A stretch of DNA of 64,000 bases, taken from assembly GCA_963745865.1 (NCBI GenBank), contig CAVUYZ010000003.1, positions 558,001 through 622,000 of the forward strand, in the 5' to 3' direction. Position 1 is the first letter of the stretch. Each line of letters opens with the position of its first letter. The stretch comes from JAHEDH01 sp963745865 (GTDB lineage: Bacteria; Actinomycetota; Acidimicrobiia; Spongiisociales; ZC4RG35). Shown here piece after piece: positions 36,028-44,069 of this stretch. A program made the position numbers and the translations under genes. The notes beneath the pieces were generated by a model that saw only the letters and a program-made list of their open reading frames with translations, did not search any database and was not told where the DNA came from.

Positions 36028-36510
36028 ATGTCAACTGAGACTCACGAGACAACGGGCTTCCGAGCCCCACAGGTGTGCAAGTTTGTTGGCATCACGTACC
36101 GCCAACTCGACTATTGGGCTCGCACCGACCTCTTGAAGCCGTCGATGCAGGAAGCCAATGGCTCCGGCTCCCAGCGGATGTACTCGTTCACCGACCTGGT
36201 GCAACTGAAGGTGATCAAACGTCTGCTCGACGCGGGGATGAGCCTCAAGAAGATCCGATCCGCCGTGGCGATTCTCCGTGTGCAACTCGAATCGGACGAG
36301 CCGCTCGCCAATGTGACGCTGTTGTCGGATGGCAACACCATCTATGCAGCACACTCCGAGGACGAGGTCGTCGATGTGTTCCGACGAGGACAGGGAGTGT
36401 TCGGCATCGCCGTCGGCCCTGTCCAGGAGGAAGTCGCCGGCGCACTCCACGAGCTGATTCCCGCATCAGCGAGCGCCGTCACCGACCTGCCGGCAGCCGA
36501 AGCGAACTGA
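36028..36510 (+). CDS. MerR-family regulator (Rv1830-like)
   Basis: 160 residues with an N-terminal MerR domain: RAPQVCKFVGITYRQLDYWA, RTDLLKPS, RMYSFTDLVQLKVIKRLLD and AGMSLKKIRSAVAIL. The second half has no sensor cysteines and ends in a short acidic region. It corresponds in order to Rv1830, linked in mycobacteria to growth and division control. ATG 36028 is preceded closely by GAGGAG; ATG 36013 in the same frame is an alternative. Confidence 0.88.
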   Translation: MSTETHETTGFRAPQVCKFVGITYRQLDYWARTDLLKPSMQEANGSGSQRMYSFTDLVQLKVIKRLLDAGMSLKKIRSAVAILRVQLESDEPLANVTLLSDGNTIYAAHSEDEVVDVFRRGQGVFGIAVGPVQEEVAGALHELIPASASAVTDLPAAEAN

Positions 36511-36953
36511 TGCCGGGACCGGTCAATGCTCCCACCACCGGTCAGGCTCTCAGCATCGACTTCGCCCACAACAGTGAACGTCAGTTCGCGCTGCTCCTCG
36601 ACTTCTACGAGGTCCCGTGGAGCTACGAGCCGGACTCGTTTGCCATCGAGTACGACGAATCCGGCGAACCGCTGAAGTTCTTCGCTCCCGATTTCTACCT
36701 GCCGGACGAGGATCGTTACGTCGAGATCACGACGATGAATCAGAAGCTGGTGACCAAGAAGAACGCCAAGATCAGGAAGCTGGCGATCCATCACCCCGAG
36801 ATCAACTGCCGCATCCTGTACCTGCGCGATTACCTCCACCTGGTGATCAAGTACGGACTCGACGAGCCAGAGCAACTCGAGGCTCCGCTCCCGACCCGCG
36901 TCCCAGGAGAGCCACAGCTCGTGGCGCTCGTCGATCGCGGCGACAATCCGTGA
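36510..36953 (+). CDS. PD-(D/E)XK nuclease-like protein, uncharacterised
   Basis: A 147-residue protein between a MerR regulator and gcvT. The central pattern is ERQFALLLDFYEVPWSYEP, then FFAPDFYLPDEDRYVEITT, then a basic stretch LVTKKNAKIRKLAIHHPE and YLRDYLHLVI. An upstream Glu, a PD followed ~12 residues later by ExT and a Lys-rich helix fit the PD-(D/E)XK fold (as in Vsr or type II endonucleases), with Thr at the usual Lys position. Start shares one base with the MerR stop (TGATG) and the stop overlaps the gcvT GTG, so it is translationally locked into this operon. Substrate unknown. Confidence 0.7.
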   Translation: MPGPVNAPTTGQALSIDFAHNSERQFALLLDFYEVPWSYEPDSFAIEYDESGEPLKFFAPDFYLPDEDRYVEITTMNQKLVTKKNAKIRKLAIHHPEINCRILYLRDYLHLVIKYGLDEPEQLEAPLPTRVPGEPQLVALVDRGDNP

Positions 36954-37957
36954 CACATCGAAGTCCGCTCCACGAGTACACGACTCGGCTCGGAGGCTCG
37001 TTCACGGACTTCGGGGGTTGGTCGATGCCATTGGAGTTCGAGTCGGTCATCGCCGAGCACATGGCGGTGCGCACGCGCTGCGGGTGGTTCGATGTGAGTC
37101 ACCTGGGACGTTTCGAGCTCTCCGGTCCCGGATCGGCCGCGGTGCTCGACGCACAGACGACGATTCGGGGATCGAGCCTCGAGCCCGGTCGAACACGGTA
37201 TGCCCTCGTCCTGAACGACGCCGGCGGGATCCTCGATGACATCGTGGTCTGGCGGCTCGACCAGGATCGATTCATCGTTCTCCCGAATGCTGCCAATGCG
37301 GCTGCCGTCATGGAGCGCTTCGCGGCCGGCGAGCCGCACGACCTGGTTCCAGAGACCGTCATGGTGGCCATTCAGGGGCCCGACGCACCAACCGTGATCG
37401 AGCATGTCACTGGTACCCCTCCCGCCCGCTTCCGTGTGCATGAGACCGACCGTGGGTGGACTGTCGCCGGCACCGGATACACCGGAGAGCGCGGCGGAGA
37501 GATGATCGTCCCGGTCGAGGATGTCGATGTGCTGGTCGAGCGCCTCGATGACGCGTCGCCGGTTCCGTGCGGTTTGGGAGCCAGAGACACGCTCCGCCTG
37601 GAGGCCGGGCTTCCGTTGTGGGGTCAGGATCTCGACGCCGACATCGACCCGTACCGGGCGGGGCTCGGATTTGCGGTGGACCTCGACCACGAGTTCGTCG
37701 GGAAAGATGCGCTCGATCCCGATCGGCCGTCCGGGAGGATTCGATTCACCACCGCATCGCGCAGGGTGCCCAGGAGCGGTCAGGACCTCATCGACGTCGA
37801 CGGCAGGGTGGTCGGCACAGTCACATCAGGCTCGTTCAGCCCGGTTCGCAGCGAAGGCATCGGAATGGGGTACCTCCAGGAACGACCAGATACCCTGTTC
37901 GTCGACATCCGGGGGAGGTCGGTGCCTGTCGAGATCGTCCCCGGTGCGTTCATCTGA
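36950..37957 (+). CDS. gcvT: Aminomethyltransferase (glycine cleavage T protein)
   Basis: Tetrahydrofolate-dependent T protein. 335 residues, intact, starting at GTG 36950 which overlaps the upstream stop. Characteristic segments: SPLHEYTTRLGGSFTDFGGW, EHMAVRTRCGWFDVSHLGRF, TRYALVLNDAGGILDDIVVW, GYTGERGGEM, GARDTLRLEAGLPLWGQDLD and GTVTSGSFSP near the end. It is slightly short (usual 360-370). gcvH is upstream in the same region but gcvP is absent, so the complex is encoded at more than one locus. A YgfZ-like role is less likely. Confidence 0.9.
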   Translation: MTHRSPLHEYTTRLGGSFTDFGGWSMPLEFESVIAEHMAVRTRCGWFDVSHLGRFELSGPGSAAVLDAQTTIRGSSLEPGRTRYALVLNDAGGILDDIVVWRLDQDRFIVLPNAANAAAVMERFAAGEPHDLVPETVMVAIQGPDAPTVIEHVTGTPPARFRVHETDRGWTVAGTGYTGERGGEMIVPVEDVDVLVERLDDASPVPCGLGARDTLRLEAGLPLWGQDLDADIDPYRAGLGFAVDLDHEFVGKDALDPDRPSGRIRFTTASRRVPRSGQDLIDVDGRVVGTVTSGSFSPVRSEGIGMGYLQERPDTLFVDIRGRSVPVEIVPGAFI

Positions 37958-37973
37958 GTGGAGATCTGAGCAC

Positions 37974-38796
37974 ATGAGCCACAGCGAGTCGCGTCCGACA
38001 CTGACCGTCAACGGAGTGCACGAACTGACACGTGTCTGGGAGCCCGAATCGAGCCCACCTCGATGTGATGTCTTGATCGTCCACGGCATCAACGAGCACT
38101 CCGGCCGGTACGAGCACGTCGGCGACCAGATGTCCACTGCCGGATTCCGGGTCGAGTCCTTCGATCTGGTCGGCTGGGGAGCGAGCGGCGGAGCGCGAGG
38201 AGACATCTCCGATTGGACCGTGTATCTCGACCAGGTGCAGGGTCACCTCGAGCCTCTGTTGTCCAACCAACGGCCCACAGTGCTCTATGGACATTCGATG
38301 GGAGGCCTGATCGTGGCCGAGTACATGCGTCGCCGAACGTCCGAAACCCGATCTCGCCGTTCTGTCCGCTCCGGCGCTCGAGGCGGGCGCTGCCTGGCAG
38401 CATCTGGCCTGGCCAAGATGCTTGGCGCCCGTTGCTGGGCGGGCTGAAGCTCCCGTCCAGGATCAAAGGTGAGTACCTCTCGAGCGATCCTGCAGTCGGT
38501 GAGGCGTATTTCTCCGACCCCCTCGTGAACACGGAGTCCGACCGTCCGTTTTGGTCATCGTTTCTTCTCGGCGATGGAGCGGACCGGTCGGGCGATCGAC
38601 GATCTCACGGTTCCGACGCTCGTCATCCACGGTGCCGACGACTCCAGTGGTCCCGCCGGCGTCCTCGGAGCCGTTCGAGCGGATCGCCGCCGCCGAGCGG
38701 CGCGTCTATCCGGGGATCAGGCACGAACTCCACAACGAGCCTCAGGGACCCGAAATCCTGGGTGAGGTCATCGATTGGATCTCGGACAGACTCTGA
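37974..38796 (+). CDS. Alpha/beta hydrolase, monoacylglycerol-lipase-like (four frame breaks)
   Basis: Pieces of one lysophospholipase/monoacylglycerol-lipase family protein lie in rotating frames: start to YMRRRTSE (frame of 37974) with LIVHGINEHSGRYEHV and the nucleophile YGHSMGGLI; then DLAVLSAPALEAGAAWQHLA; then LPSRIKGEYLSSDPAVGEAY; then AIDDLTVPTLVIHGADDSSG; then RRVYPGIRHELHNEP with the catalytic His and GEVIDWISDRL. All four shifts are +1 (about 38333-38350, 38400-38450, 38560-38580, 38645-38670). The corrected length of ~273 aa is normal. It has the densest clustering of breaks in the window, so a genuine pseudogene cannot be excluded, but all catalytic residues survive. Confidence 0.82.
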
Positions 38797-38812
38797 CTCC
38801 TGTGCCATGCGG

Positions 38813-38818
38813 TACGAT
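38813..38818 (+). promoter_or_regulatory. -10 hexamer (TACGAT) of the PAS histidine kinase gene
   Basis: TACGAT ends 9 nt before ATG 38828, favouring that start over the in-frame ATG at 38807 that lies upstream of the hexamer. Confidence 0.5.
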
Positions 38819-38827
38819 CGCACAACG

Positions 38828-40198
38828 ATGCACGACATGATGCCGCCCGACCGAGAGTCGCTGCTCCAGGAGAGCCCGAATCCGGTGATCATCTACCGGG
38901 ACGGTCAGATCCTGTGGGCGAACGAAACAGCGTGCGGCATCCTGATGGACCCCATCGGCTCGGATCTCATGTCGCACGTGTTCGAAGAAGACAAAGCGCG
39001 GATCGCCGCCCGAGTGTCGAAGATCCAGGGCGGCCAGGTCGACGGTCCCGCCCGTCTCACGATCGAGACCCGCTTGGGCCCCAGGATCATCGAGAGCGCT
39101 GCCACGCTCATTCAGTTGCCCGACGGTCCAGCCATCCAGACGACATGGCGCGACCTCACCGACCTGGAGCGAATGCGCACGTGGCTCGAAGCAGTGGCCG
39201 ACTCGACCTCGGATCTCATCGCCATCGTGTCGCTCGACGGAGAGATCCAGTACATGAACCAGGCGTTGCTGGAGTTCAGGGGTGAACACCAGCGCACCAA
39301 CCTCCCTGATGGGCGGAATCTGCTGGATCACGTCGGCCCCGGTCAGGAGGCCTCCATTGCGGATGCCAAGGAGGCCCTCCGCGAGCGTGGACGGTGGCGC
39401 GGAGAGCTCGAATTGCTCTCCGGCGGCGTGACTGCGGCGGTGTCGATCGTCCTCCAGAGACACCGGGTGGGGGGATCGCGTTTCTTCTCTGCGATCGGAC
39501 GCGACGTCTCCGCCGAGCGCGATCTGCGCAACGAGCTCGGGCGTGCCGTACGGGAACGTGACACCTTCGCTGCTCGAGTGGCCCACGAACTCAAGAACCC
39601 GCTGGCCGGCGTCATCGGGACGGCGTCGCTGCTCGGAGACGGTGATCTCAGCGATGACCAACGCGAGTTGATCGACCTGCTCGTGACCGGAGCCTCCGAT
39701 CTGCAGCGGGTGGTCGACGACCTCACCGCTTTCTCGGCCAGCGGCAACGCCGATGTCTCCATCGAGAACGCTCCGGTCGATCTCCGCCATGAAGTCGAGC
39801 ACGTGGTTCTACCGATTGCCGAGTCTGCTGAGACGTCGTTCCGCATCGTGGGCCAGGCGCAGTCGATCGCGGATCCGAATCGGGTGCGTCAAGTCGTGCG
39901 CAACCTGTGCATCAACGCGGTCCTCCACGGCGGGGGCCGGGTCTCGGTGGAGTTGACGGAGGCCGAGCGACCGAGCGTTCGTGTCGGTCATCGACGACGG
40001 GATCGGCGTGCCTGCCGAGGCGGAGGAATGGATCTTCGACGAGTTCCGGTCTGCAAGGAGACTTCACGTCTCGGGCGGGATGGGATTGGGGCTGGCGGTT
40101 GCCCGCCAGTTGGCCGACGGATGGACGGAGATCTGACCTATCGCCGGTCTGGTGGCGAAACCGTGTTCACCCTGGATCTGCCTTCCGGGCGATCATGA
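38828..40198 (+). CDS. Cytoplasmic PAS-domain histidine kinase (two frame breaks)
   Basis: A soluble sensor kinase with two PAS-like domains (PNPVIIYRDGQILWANETAC and DLIAIVSLDGEIQYMNQALL), a HisKA helix with the phospho-accepting His (ARVAHELKNPLAGVIG) and an HATPase domain (N box RNLCINAVLHG; VIDDGIGVPAEAEEW; GMGLGLAVARQLADG). No membrane segment is present. A +1 break near 39970-39990 and a second near 40115-40130 (net -1 or +2) interrupt the HATPase end. The terminal GDLTYRRSGGETVFTLDLP parallels GGDLTYRRS in the kinase at 52366-53403, which supports the join. The stop overlaps the algH ATG. No response regulator is adjacent. Confidence 0.88.
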   Translation: MHDMMPPDRESLLQESPNPVIIYRDGQILWANETACGILMDPIGSDLMSHVFEEDKARIAARVSKIQGGQVDGPARLTIETRLGPRIIESAATLIQLPDGPAIQTTWRDLTDLERMRTWLEAVADSTSDLIAIVSLDGEIQYMNQALLEFRGEHQRTNLPDGRNLLDHVGPGQEASIADAKEALRERGRWRGELELLSGGVTAAVSIVLQRHRVGGSRFFSAIGRDVSAERDLRNELGRAVRERDTFAARVAHELKNPLAGVIGTASLLGDGDLSDDQRELIDLLVTGASDLQRVVDDLTAFSASGNADVSIENAPVDLRHEVEHVVLPIAESAETSFRIVGQAQSIADPNRVRQVVRNLCINAVLHGGGRVSVELTEAERPSVRVGHRRRDRRACRGGGMDLRRVPVCKETSRLGRDGIGAGGCPPVGRRMDGDLTYRRSGGETVFTLDLPSGRS

Positions 40199-40701
40199 CC
40201 ATCCGGGCGGGGTCCCTTCTGGTTGCGACCCCATCGCTGACCGACCCCAACTTCTCCCGGACCGTGATCGCCATCCTCGAGCACACCTCGGAGGACGGTA
40301 CGGTCGGCGTGATCGTGAACCGCCCGACAGACATCGACGTCGTCGACCATCTTCCCTGGCTCGACGGGGCGGTCAGCGAACCGGGTGTCGTGTTCATCGG
40401 TGGCCCGGTGCGTCGAGAAGTGGCGGTGGGCGTGGCGCTCAACGACCTGGGTCTCCCGGTGCTGGTCGAGGACCTCGATGACCCACCGGTTGGACCGCTT
40501 CGAATCTTCTCGGGATACAGCGGATGGGGGGTTGGCCAACTCGAGGGGGAACTGGCCGACGATGCCTGGGTCGTCGTCGATGCTGAGCCCGATGACACCT
40601 TCGATCAGGATCCGCGTACGTTGTGGTCGAGGGTGCTTCGGCGTCAGGACGGGTACATCGCCATGCTGGCCACCTATCCGGCCGACCTGTCTTCGAACTG
40701 A
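40195..40701 (+). CDS. algH: YqgE/AlgH (UPF0301) family protein
   Basis: 168 residues with the family pattern: RAGSLLVATPSLTDPNFSRT, VIAILEHTSEDGTVGVIVNRP, GVVFIGGPV, RIFSGYSGWGVGQLEGEL and ADDAWVVVDAEPDDTFDQD. Biochemical role is not established despite the AlgH name. The ATG overlaps the kinase stop (ATGA) and the stop shares a base with the rnhB ATG (TGATG), so the three genes form one transcript. Confidence 0.92.
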   Translation: MTIRAGSLLVATPSLTDPNFSRTVIAILEHTSEDGTVGVIVNRPTDIDVVDHLPWLDGAVSEPGVVFIGGPVRREVAVGVALNDLGLPVLVEDLDDPPVGPLRIFSGYSGWGVGQLEGELADDAWVVVDAEPDDTFDQDPRTLWSRVLRRQDGYIAMLATYPADLSSN

Positions 40702-41400
40702 TGGCATCCGTTCCTCGACTCAGGGCAGCGACGCGAAAGCACTCACCAGGTCTCGCCGTCGAACGCCGACTGTGGAGCGCAGGGCCGCGAGTTCGTCGTC
40801 GGTCTCGACGAAGTGGGCCGTGGAGCTTGGGCAGGCCCGCTCACCGTTGGAGCTGCGATCGTTCCCCAGGACCGACGCATCTACAAGGTACGCGATTCGA
40901 AGCTTCTCACCGAGGATGAGCGCGAGGCAATGTACGACCGGATCAGGGAATGGGTGTTCGCATGGAGCATCGGCCATGCCTCCGACGCCGAATGTGACGC
41001 CCTGGGGATGGCGGACGCCCAGCGTCTCGCAACTCGGCGAGCACTCGATCGACTCCCGGTCGCTCCTGACGCGTTCCTCGTCGACGGGAACTGGGACTTT
41101 GTGGGCCGACCCGGGACGATGACCCTCGTCAAGGGTGACCGCACCAGCCTGTCGATCGCGTCTGCATCGATCCTGGCCAAGGTCACGCGGGACAGGATCA
41201 TGCGGAGACTCGACCCGATGTTCCCCGGGTACAACTTTGCGAGCAACAAGGGGTACCCATGCCCGGTGCATCGGTCCGCGATCTCCGCATGTGGTCCGAG
41301 TGCGATCCATCGCAGGAGTTGGGTCTTCATGGACACGATGCCATGGGGAGGCCTGCCCAGATACGAGCGAAGCCGCCAGCTCAGTTTCGAGGGTCTCTGA
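40701..41400 (+). CDS. rnhB: Ribonuclease HII (one frame break)
   Basis: Removes ribonucleotides from RNA-DNA hybrids. The N-terminus (ASVPRLRAATRKHSPGLAVERRLW) joins after a +1 break near 40765-40785 to QGREFVVGLDEVGRGAWAGPL with the first catalytic acid pair. KVRDSKLLTEDEREAMYD, TLVKGDRTSLSIASASILAKV with another acid, and the C-terminal CGPSAIHRRSW complete the signature. The corrected length is ~232 aa. Its 3' end overlaps the converging GH13 gene by 20 nt. Confidence 0.92.
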
Positions 41401-43300
41401 GCAACCAGACGAACCCGTAGGGGCCGAGGGTGTCGCGCTCGACACCGCTGGCCGCAACCGTCGTCCAACCTGTGAAGTCCAGCCCATGTGGTCGCGCCAT
41501 CTCGGAGAAGTTGAAGGCCGCCCGAAGTTCCTGGCCGGCATTCCGGTGCGAGAAGGCGATGACGGAACGGTCGGCGGTGTCGATCACGACGGGCGGATGT
41601 GCTCCCGATCCCAGGATGCTGATTCCCGTCCTCACCTCGATGAGGTGGCGGAGCCCCTGCAGGATTCGTCCCGGCGCCCCGGTGCCGTCTTCGGCATGGG
41701 CGAGCGTCGACCACGGGTAATCGGGGCGGTGCGTCCATCGGTTGTCGTGCGCCAGAGCCGGGTCGTTCAGATACCCCTCGTCGTTCAACTGTCCGACCTC
41801 GTCACCGAGGTAGAGGAGCGGTATTCCGGCGACCGTGAGGACGAAGGCGTGAAGCATCAGGATCCGGTCGACGGCGAGGTCGACGAGGTTCGGGTTTGCG
41901 GCTTCGATCGCCTGGTCGAGTCCTGCGAGCGAGGCGAGCGTGCCGGAAATGCGAGCATCGCCGGTGCGTGGGTTCTCCTGGAACTTGAGGCCACGCGCGA
42001 ACGAACCCGGGAAACCCCCGGAGTAGAAGTCGTTGAGGAAGCAGCGATGGCCGAAGGGGTCGATGCCCAACGTCATGGCGTCCTCGTCTGCGAAGCCCCA
42101 ACCGATGTCGTCGTGACATCGCAGGTACGTCACCCATTGGCATCCTGCGGGAAGCGTCAGCCGATTCCTGATGCCGAGCTCGAGGAGGGACACGTCGCGG
42201 GTTGCGAGTGCCTCCCACGCCGACGACATCACCAGCGGGTTGTATCCCAGATCAGCCTCTTCGGGACGGATGTACCTGACGACGTCGTTGGGATGAACGA
42301 TCGCCTCCGAGAGCATCCTGGTCGAGGGTGCCGCGATGTCCAGGGCGAGTGCGAGGATCCTGATCACAGTGTGCGTCTCGTCGAGGTTTTCCGAAGGCGT
42401 CCCCATCTGTTTCCAGAGAAACGGCGTGGCGTCGGCACGAATCACCCCAGGACCGAGATTCGCCAGGTGGAGCAGCTCGCCCGCCATTGCCGCGGTGAGG
42501 TCCGGGTTGGAGTAGTCGAGGTCCCACTGAAACGGGAAGAACGTCGTCCAGACCCAGGCCCCGCCCTCCTCTGATACGACATCGTCGCGCCAGGTGAAGG
42601 CATCACCGTCCCGATCAGGGAAGATCTCGCGAAGGGTCGACATGTATCGATCCGGCTCGACCCGATCGGGGAACATGAGGTAGAAGTCGCGATGGCGCTC
42701 CGATCCGGCCTTTGCGGCTTTTGCCCACTCGTGCGTATCGGCGGTGTGGTTGGCCACGAAGTCGAGGACGACCGAGATCCCGCTGTCTGCGAGAGTGGCG
42801 ATCGCGCGTTCCAGATCCTCGACGGTGCCCAGGTCCGGTCGCATCCTCCGATAGCTCTCCACTGCATATCCGCCATCGTTGCGAGGCCCGGGAACCGCAA
42901 ACGGAGGCATGAGATGGAGGTGGGTCACACCGAGGGACCGCAAATGGTCGATCGTCTGCGGGAGTTCAGAGAAGGTGCCGCAGAAGCGATCCACGTAGGC
43001 CATCGCCCAGACCGTCGACGAGTCGAACATCCACTGGTTCCCGTCCCGATCCCGCTTTCGCAGCCATTTGCGACGAGTCGCAGCCCCTTCGAGGCAGGTG
43101 AGAGCGAACTGCTCGAGGTAGAGGGCAAAATCCCATCGCCATCCGTAGAGACGGTGAAAAGCATCGAACAGGTCAGGACCGTTCGCCTGGAGCCGTTGGC
43201 GGATCTCCATAGCCCGTCGGCCGTCACCGAACATCTCGGTGATCCTCGGTTCAAGTCGATCCACGAACTGGCGTGCTGCGTCGAGTTTCCACTGTTCCAC
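41381..43300 (-). CDS. GH13 family glucosidase, amylosucrase-like
   Basis: An intact ~640-residue alpha-amylase superfamily enzyme closest in layout to amylosucrase (GH13_4): an all-helical N-terminal domain (to ~85), then the barrel with GVTHLHLMPPFAVP, VVLDFVANHTAD, the nucleophile in VIRADATPFLWKQ, the acid/base in RMLSEAIVHPNDVV and the third acid in YLRCHDDIGWGF, followed by a C-terminal beta domain. Amylosucrase makes glucan from sucrose; related members are sucrose or trehalose hydrolases, so specificity is open. No signal peptide. GTG 43300 is preferred because a TAGCGT -10 hexamer ends 9 nt upstream; GTG 43306 is the alternative. Confidence 0.88.
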   Translation of the reverse strand: MEQWKLDAARQFVDRLEPRITEMFGDGRRAMEIRQRLQANGPDLFDAFHRLYGWRWDFALYLEQFALTCLEGAATRRKWLRKRDRDGNQWMFDSSTVWAMAYVDRFCGTFSELPQTIDHLRSLGVTHLHLMPPFAVPGPRNDGGYAVESYRRMRPDLGTVEDLERAIATLADSGISVVLDFVANHTADTHEWAKAAKAGSERHRDFYLMFPDRVEPDRYMSTLREIFPDRDGDAFTWRDDVVSEEGGAWVWTTFFPFQWDLDYSNPDLTAAMAGELLHLANLGPGVIRADATPFLWKQMGTPSENLDETHTVIRILALALDIAAPSTRMLSEAIVHPNDVVRYIRPEEADLGYNPLVMSSAWEALATRDVSLLELGIRNRLTLPAGCQWVTYLRCHDDIGWGFADEDAMTLGIDPFGHRCFLNDFYSGGFPGSFARGLKFQENPRTGDARISGTLASLAGLDQAIEAANPNLVDLAVDRILMLHAFVLTVAGIPLLYLGDEVGQLNDEGYLNDPALAHDNRWTHRPDYPWSTLAHAEDGTGAPGRILQGLRHLIEVRTGISILGSGAHPPVVIDTADRSVIAFSHRNAGQELRAAFNFSEMARPHGLDFTGWTTVAASGVERDTLGPYGFVWLLRDPRN

Positions 43301-43309
43301 GGGCACGCG

Positions 43310-43315
43310 ACGCTA
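43310..43315 (-). promoter_or_regulatory. -10 hexamer (TAGCGT) of the GH13 gene
   Basis: Read on the minus strand, TAGCGT ends 9 nt before GTG 43300 and only 3 nt before GTG 43306. Confidence 0.45.
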
Positions 43316-43349
43316 GTCGCCGGGATCGTGGCGGTCGGCGGGGGACAGG

Positions 43350-43355
43350 TACCCT
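43350..43355 (+). promoter_or_regulatory. -10 hexamer (TACCCT) of the small gene at 43362
   Basis: TACCCT ends 6 nt before ATG 43362, which points to transcription beginning exactly at this short reading frame. Confidence 0.5.
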
Positions 43356-43361
43356 CCCGAA

Positions 43362-43487
43362 ATGCCCGACAAGGTCAGGAATCGCGATCTGGCGTCCAGT
43401 GGTAGGGGATGGACCGAGCAGGGCCTCAGCGGCCGTCTCGGGGCGCTCGGCGCCCTCACTGCCGGTGCCACGGCGGCCATCGCATGA
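43362..43487 (+). CDS. 41-residue leaderless small ORF
   Basis: ATG 43362 is placed perfectly for a leaderless start and the frame ends in ATGA overlapping the next gene. The product (start MPDKVRNRDLASSGRG, end ALGALTAGATAAIA) is basic at the front and Gly/Ala-rich at the back, weakly hydrophobic. It may be a genuine small protein or a leader whose translation couples the downstream cyclotransferase. Family unknown. Confidence 0.45.
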   Translation: MPDKVRNRDLASSGRGWTEQGLSGRLGALGALTAGATAAIA

Positions 43488-44011
43488 GAAATCGATCCGA
43501 TCTGATGTGGATCTTCGGACACGGAAGTCTGATGTTCCAGCCCGGCTTCACCTACGAGGAGGCCAGACATGGCAAGGCGCACGGCTGGGAGCGTCGGTTC
43601 GGTCAACCGTCGATCCGCAACTGGGGTCGACCAGGGAGCCCCGCCCCGACCTGCTCGCTCGTTCGCGGGTCGCACTGTGACGGGACCGCCTTCGGAATCG
43701 GTCCAGGAAAGCGGGGGAGTGTGCTCGAAGAGCTGATTCGCCGGGAAGCAGGGGATCCGGTGGTCGTCACCGTCGACGTCGGCCCGGGCGACGTCAGTGC
43801 GTACACCTGGGTGATGGGATCGGCCTGGAGCGAGCACAGCGTGGAACGTCTTGTCGACGCGGCAATGGTCAACATCGCCGCCGGCGGAGGGCCCAGCGGC
43901 GATGCATGGGACTATGTGAGCGGCGTCGAGAGCGCACTGTCCGAGCGAGGTGTCTCCGATCCGCTCGTGACCGCATACCACTCCGCTCTGAGGTCGAAAC
44001 TGTCGAGGTGA
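43484..44011 (+). CDS. Gamma-glutamylcyclotransferase, ChaC-like
   Basis: 175 residues. The conserved opening WIFGHGSLMFQPGFTYEEA corresponds to the YGSLxW substrate loop of ChaC/GGCT proteins; GWERRFGQPSIRNWGRPGSP and an acidic catalytic segment (EELIRREAGDP) follow. ChaC enzymes convert glutathione or gamma-glutamyl compounds to 5-oxoproline; actinobacteria use mycothiol, so the natural substrate is uncertain. The start overlaps the preceding small ORF. Confidence 0.82.
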   Translation: MRNRSDLMWIFGHGSLMFQPGFTYEEARHGKAHGWERRFGQPSIRNWGRPGSPAPTCSLVRGSHCDGTAFGIGPGKRGSVLEELIRREAGDPVVVTVDVGPGDVSAYTWVMGSAWSEHSVERLVDAAMVNIAAGGGPSGDAWDYVSGVESALSERGVSDPLVTAYHSALRSKLSR

Positions 44012-44056
44012 CGTGGCGGTGCGGAGTAGAAGTGGGCTCGGTTCGCGCCCGTCATC

Positions 44057-44062
44057 TAGCCT
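44057..44062 (+). promoter_or_regulatory. -10 hexamer (TAGCCT) of the HIT gene
   Basis: TAGCCT ends 7 nt before ATG 44070, selecting this start over the upstream in-frame codon at 44013. Confidence 0.5.
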
Positions 44063-44069
44063 CGATGTC

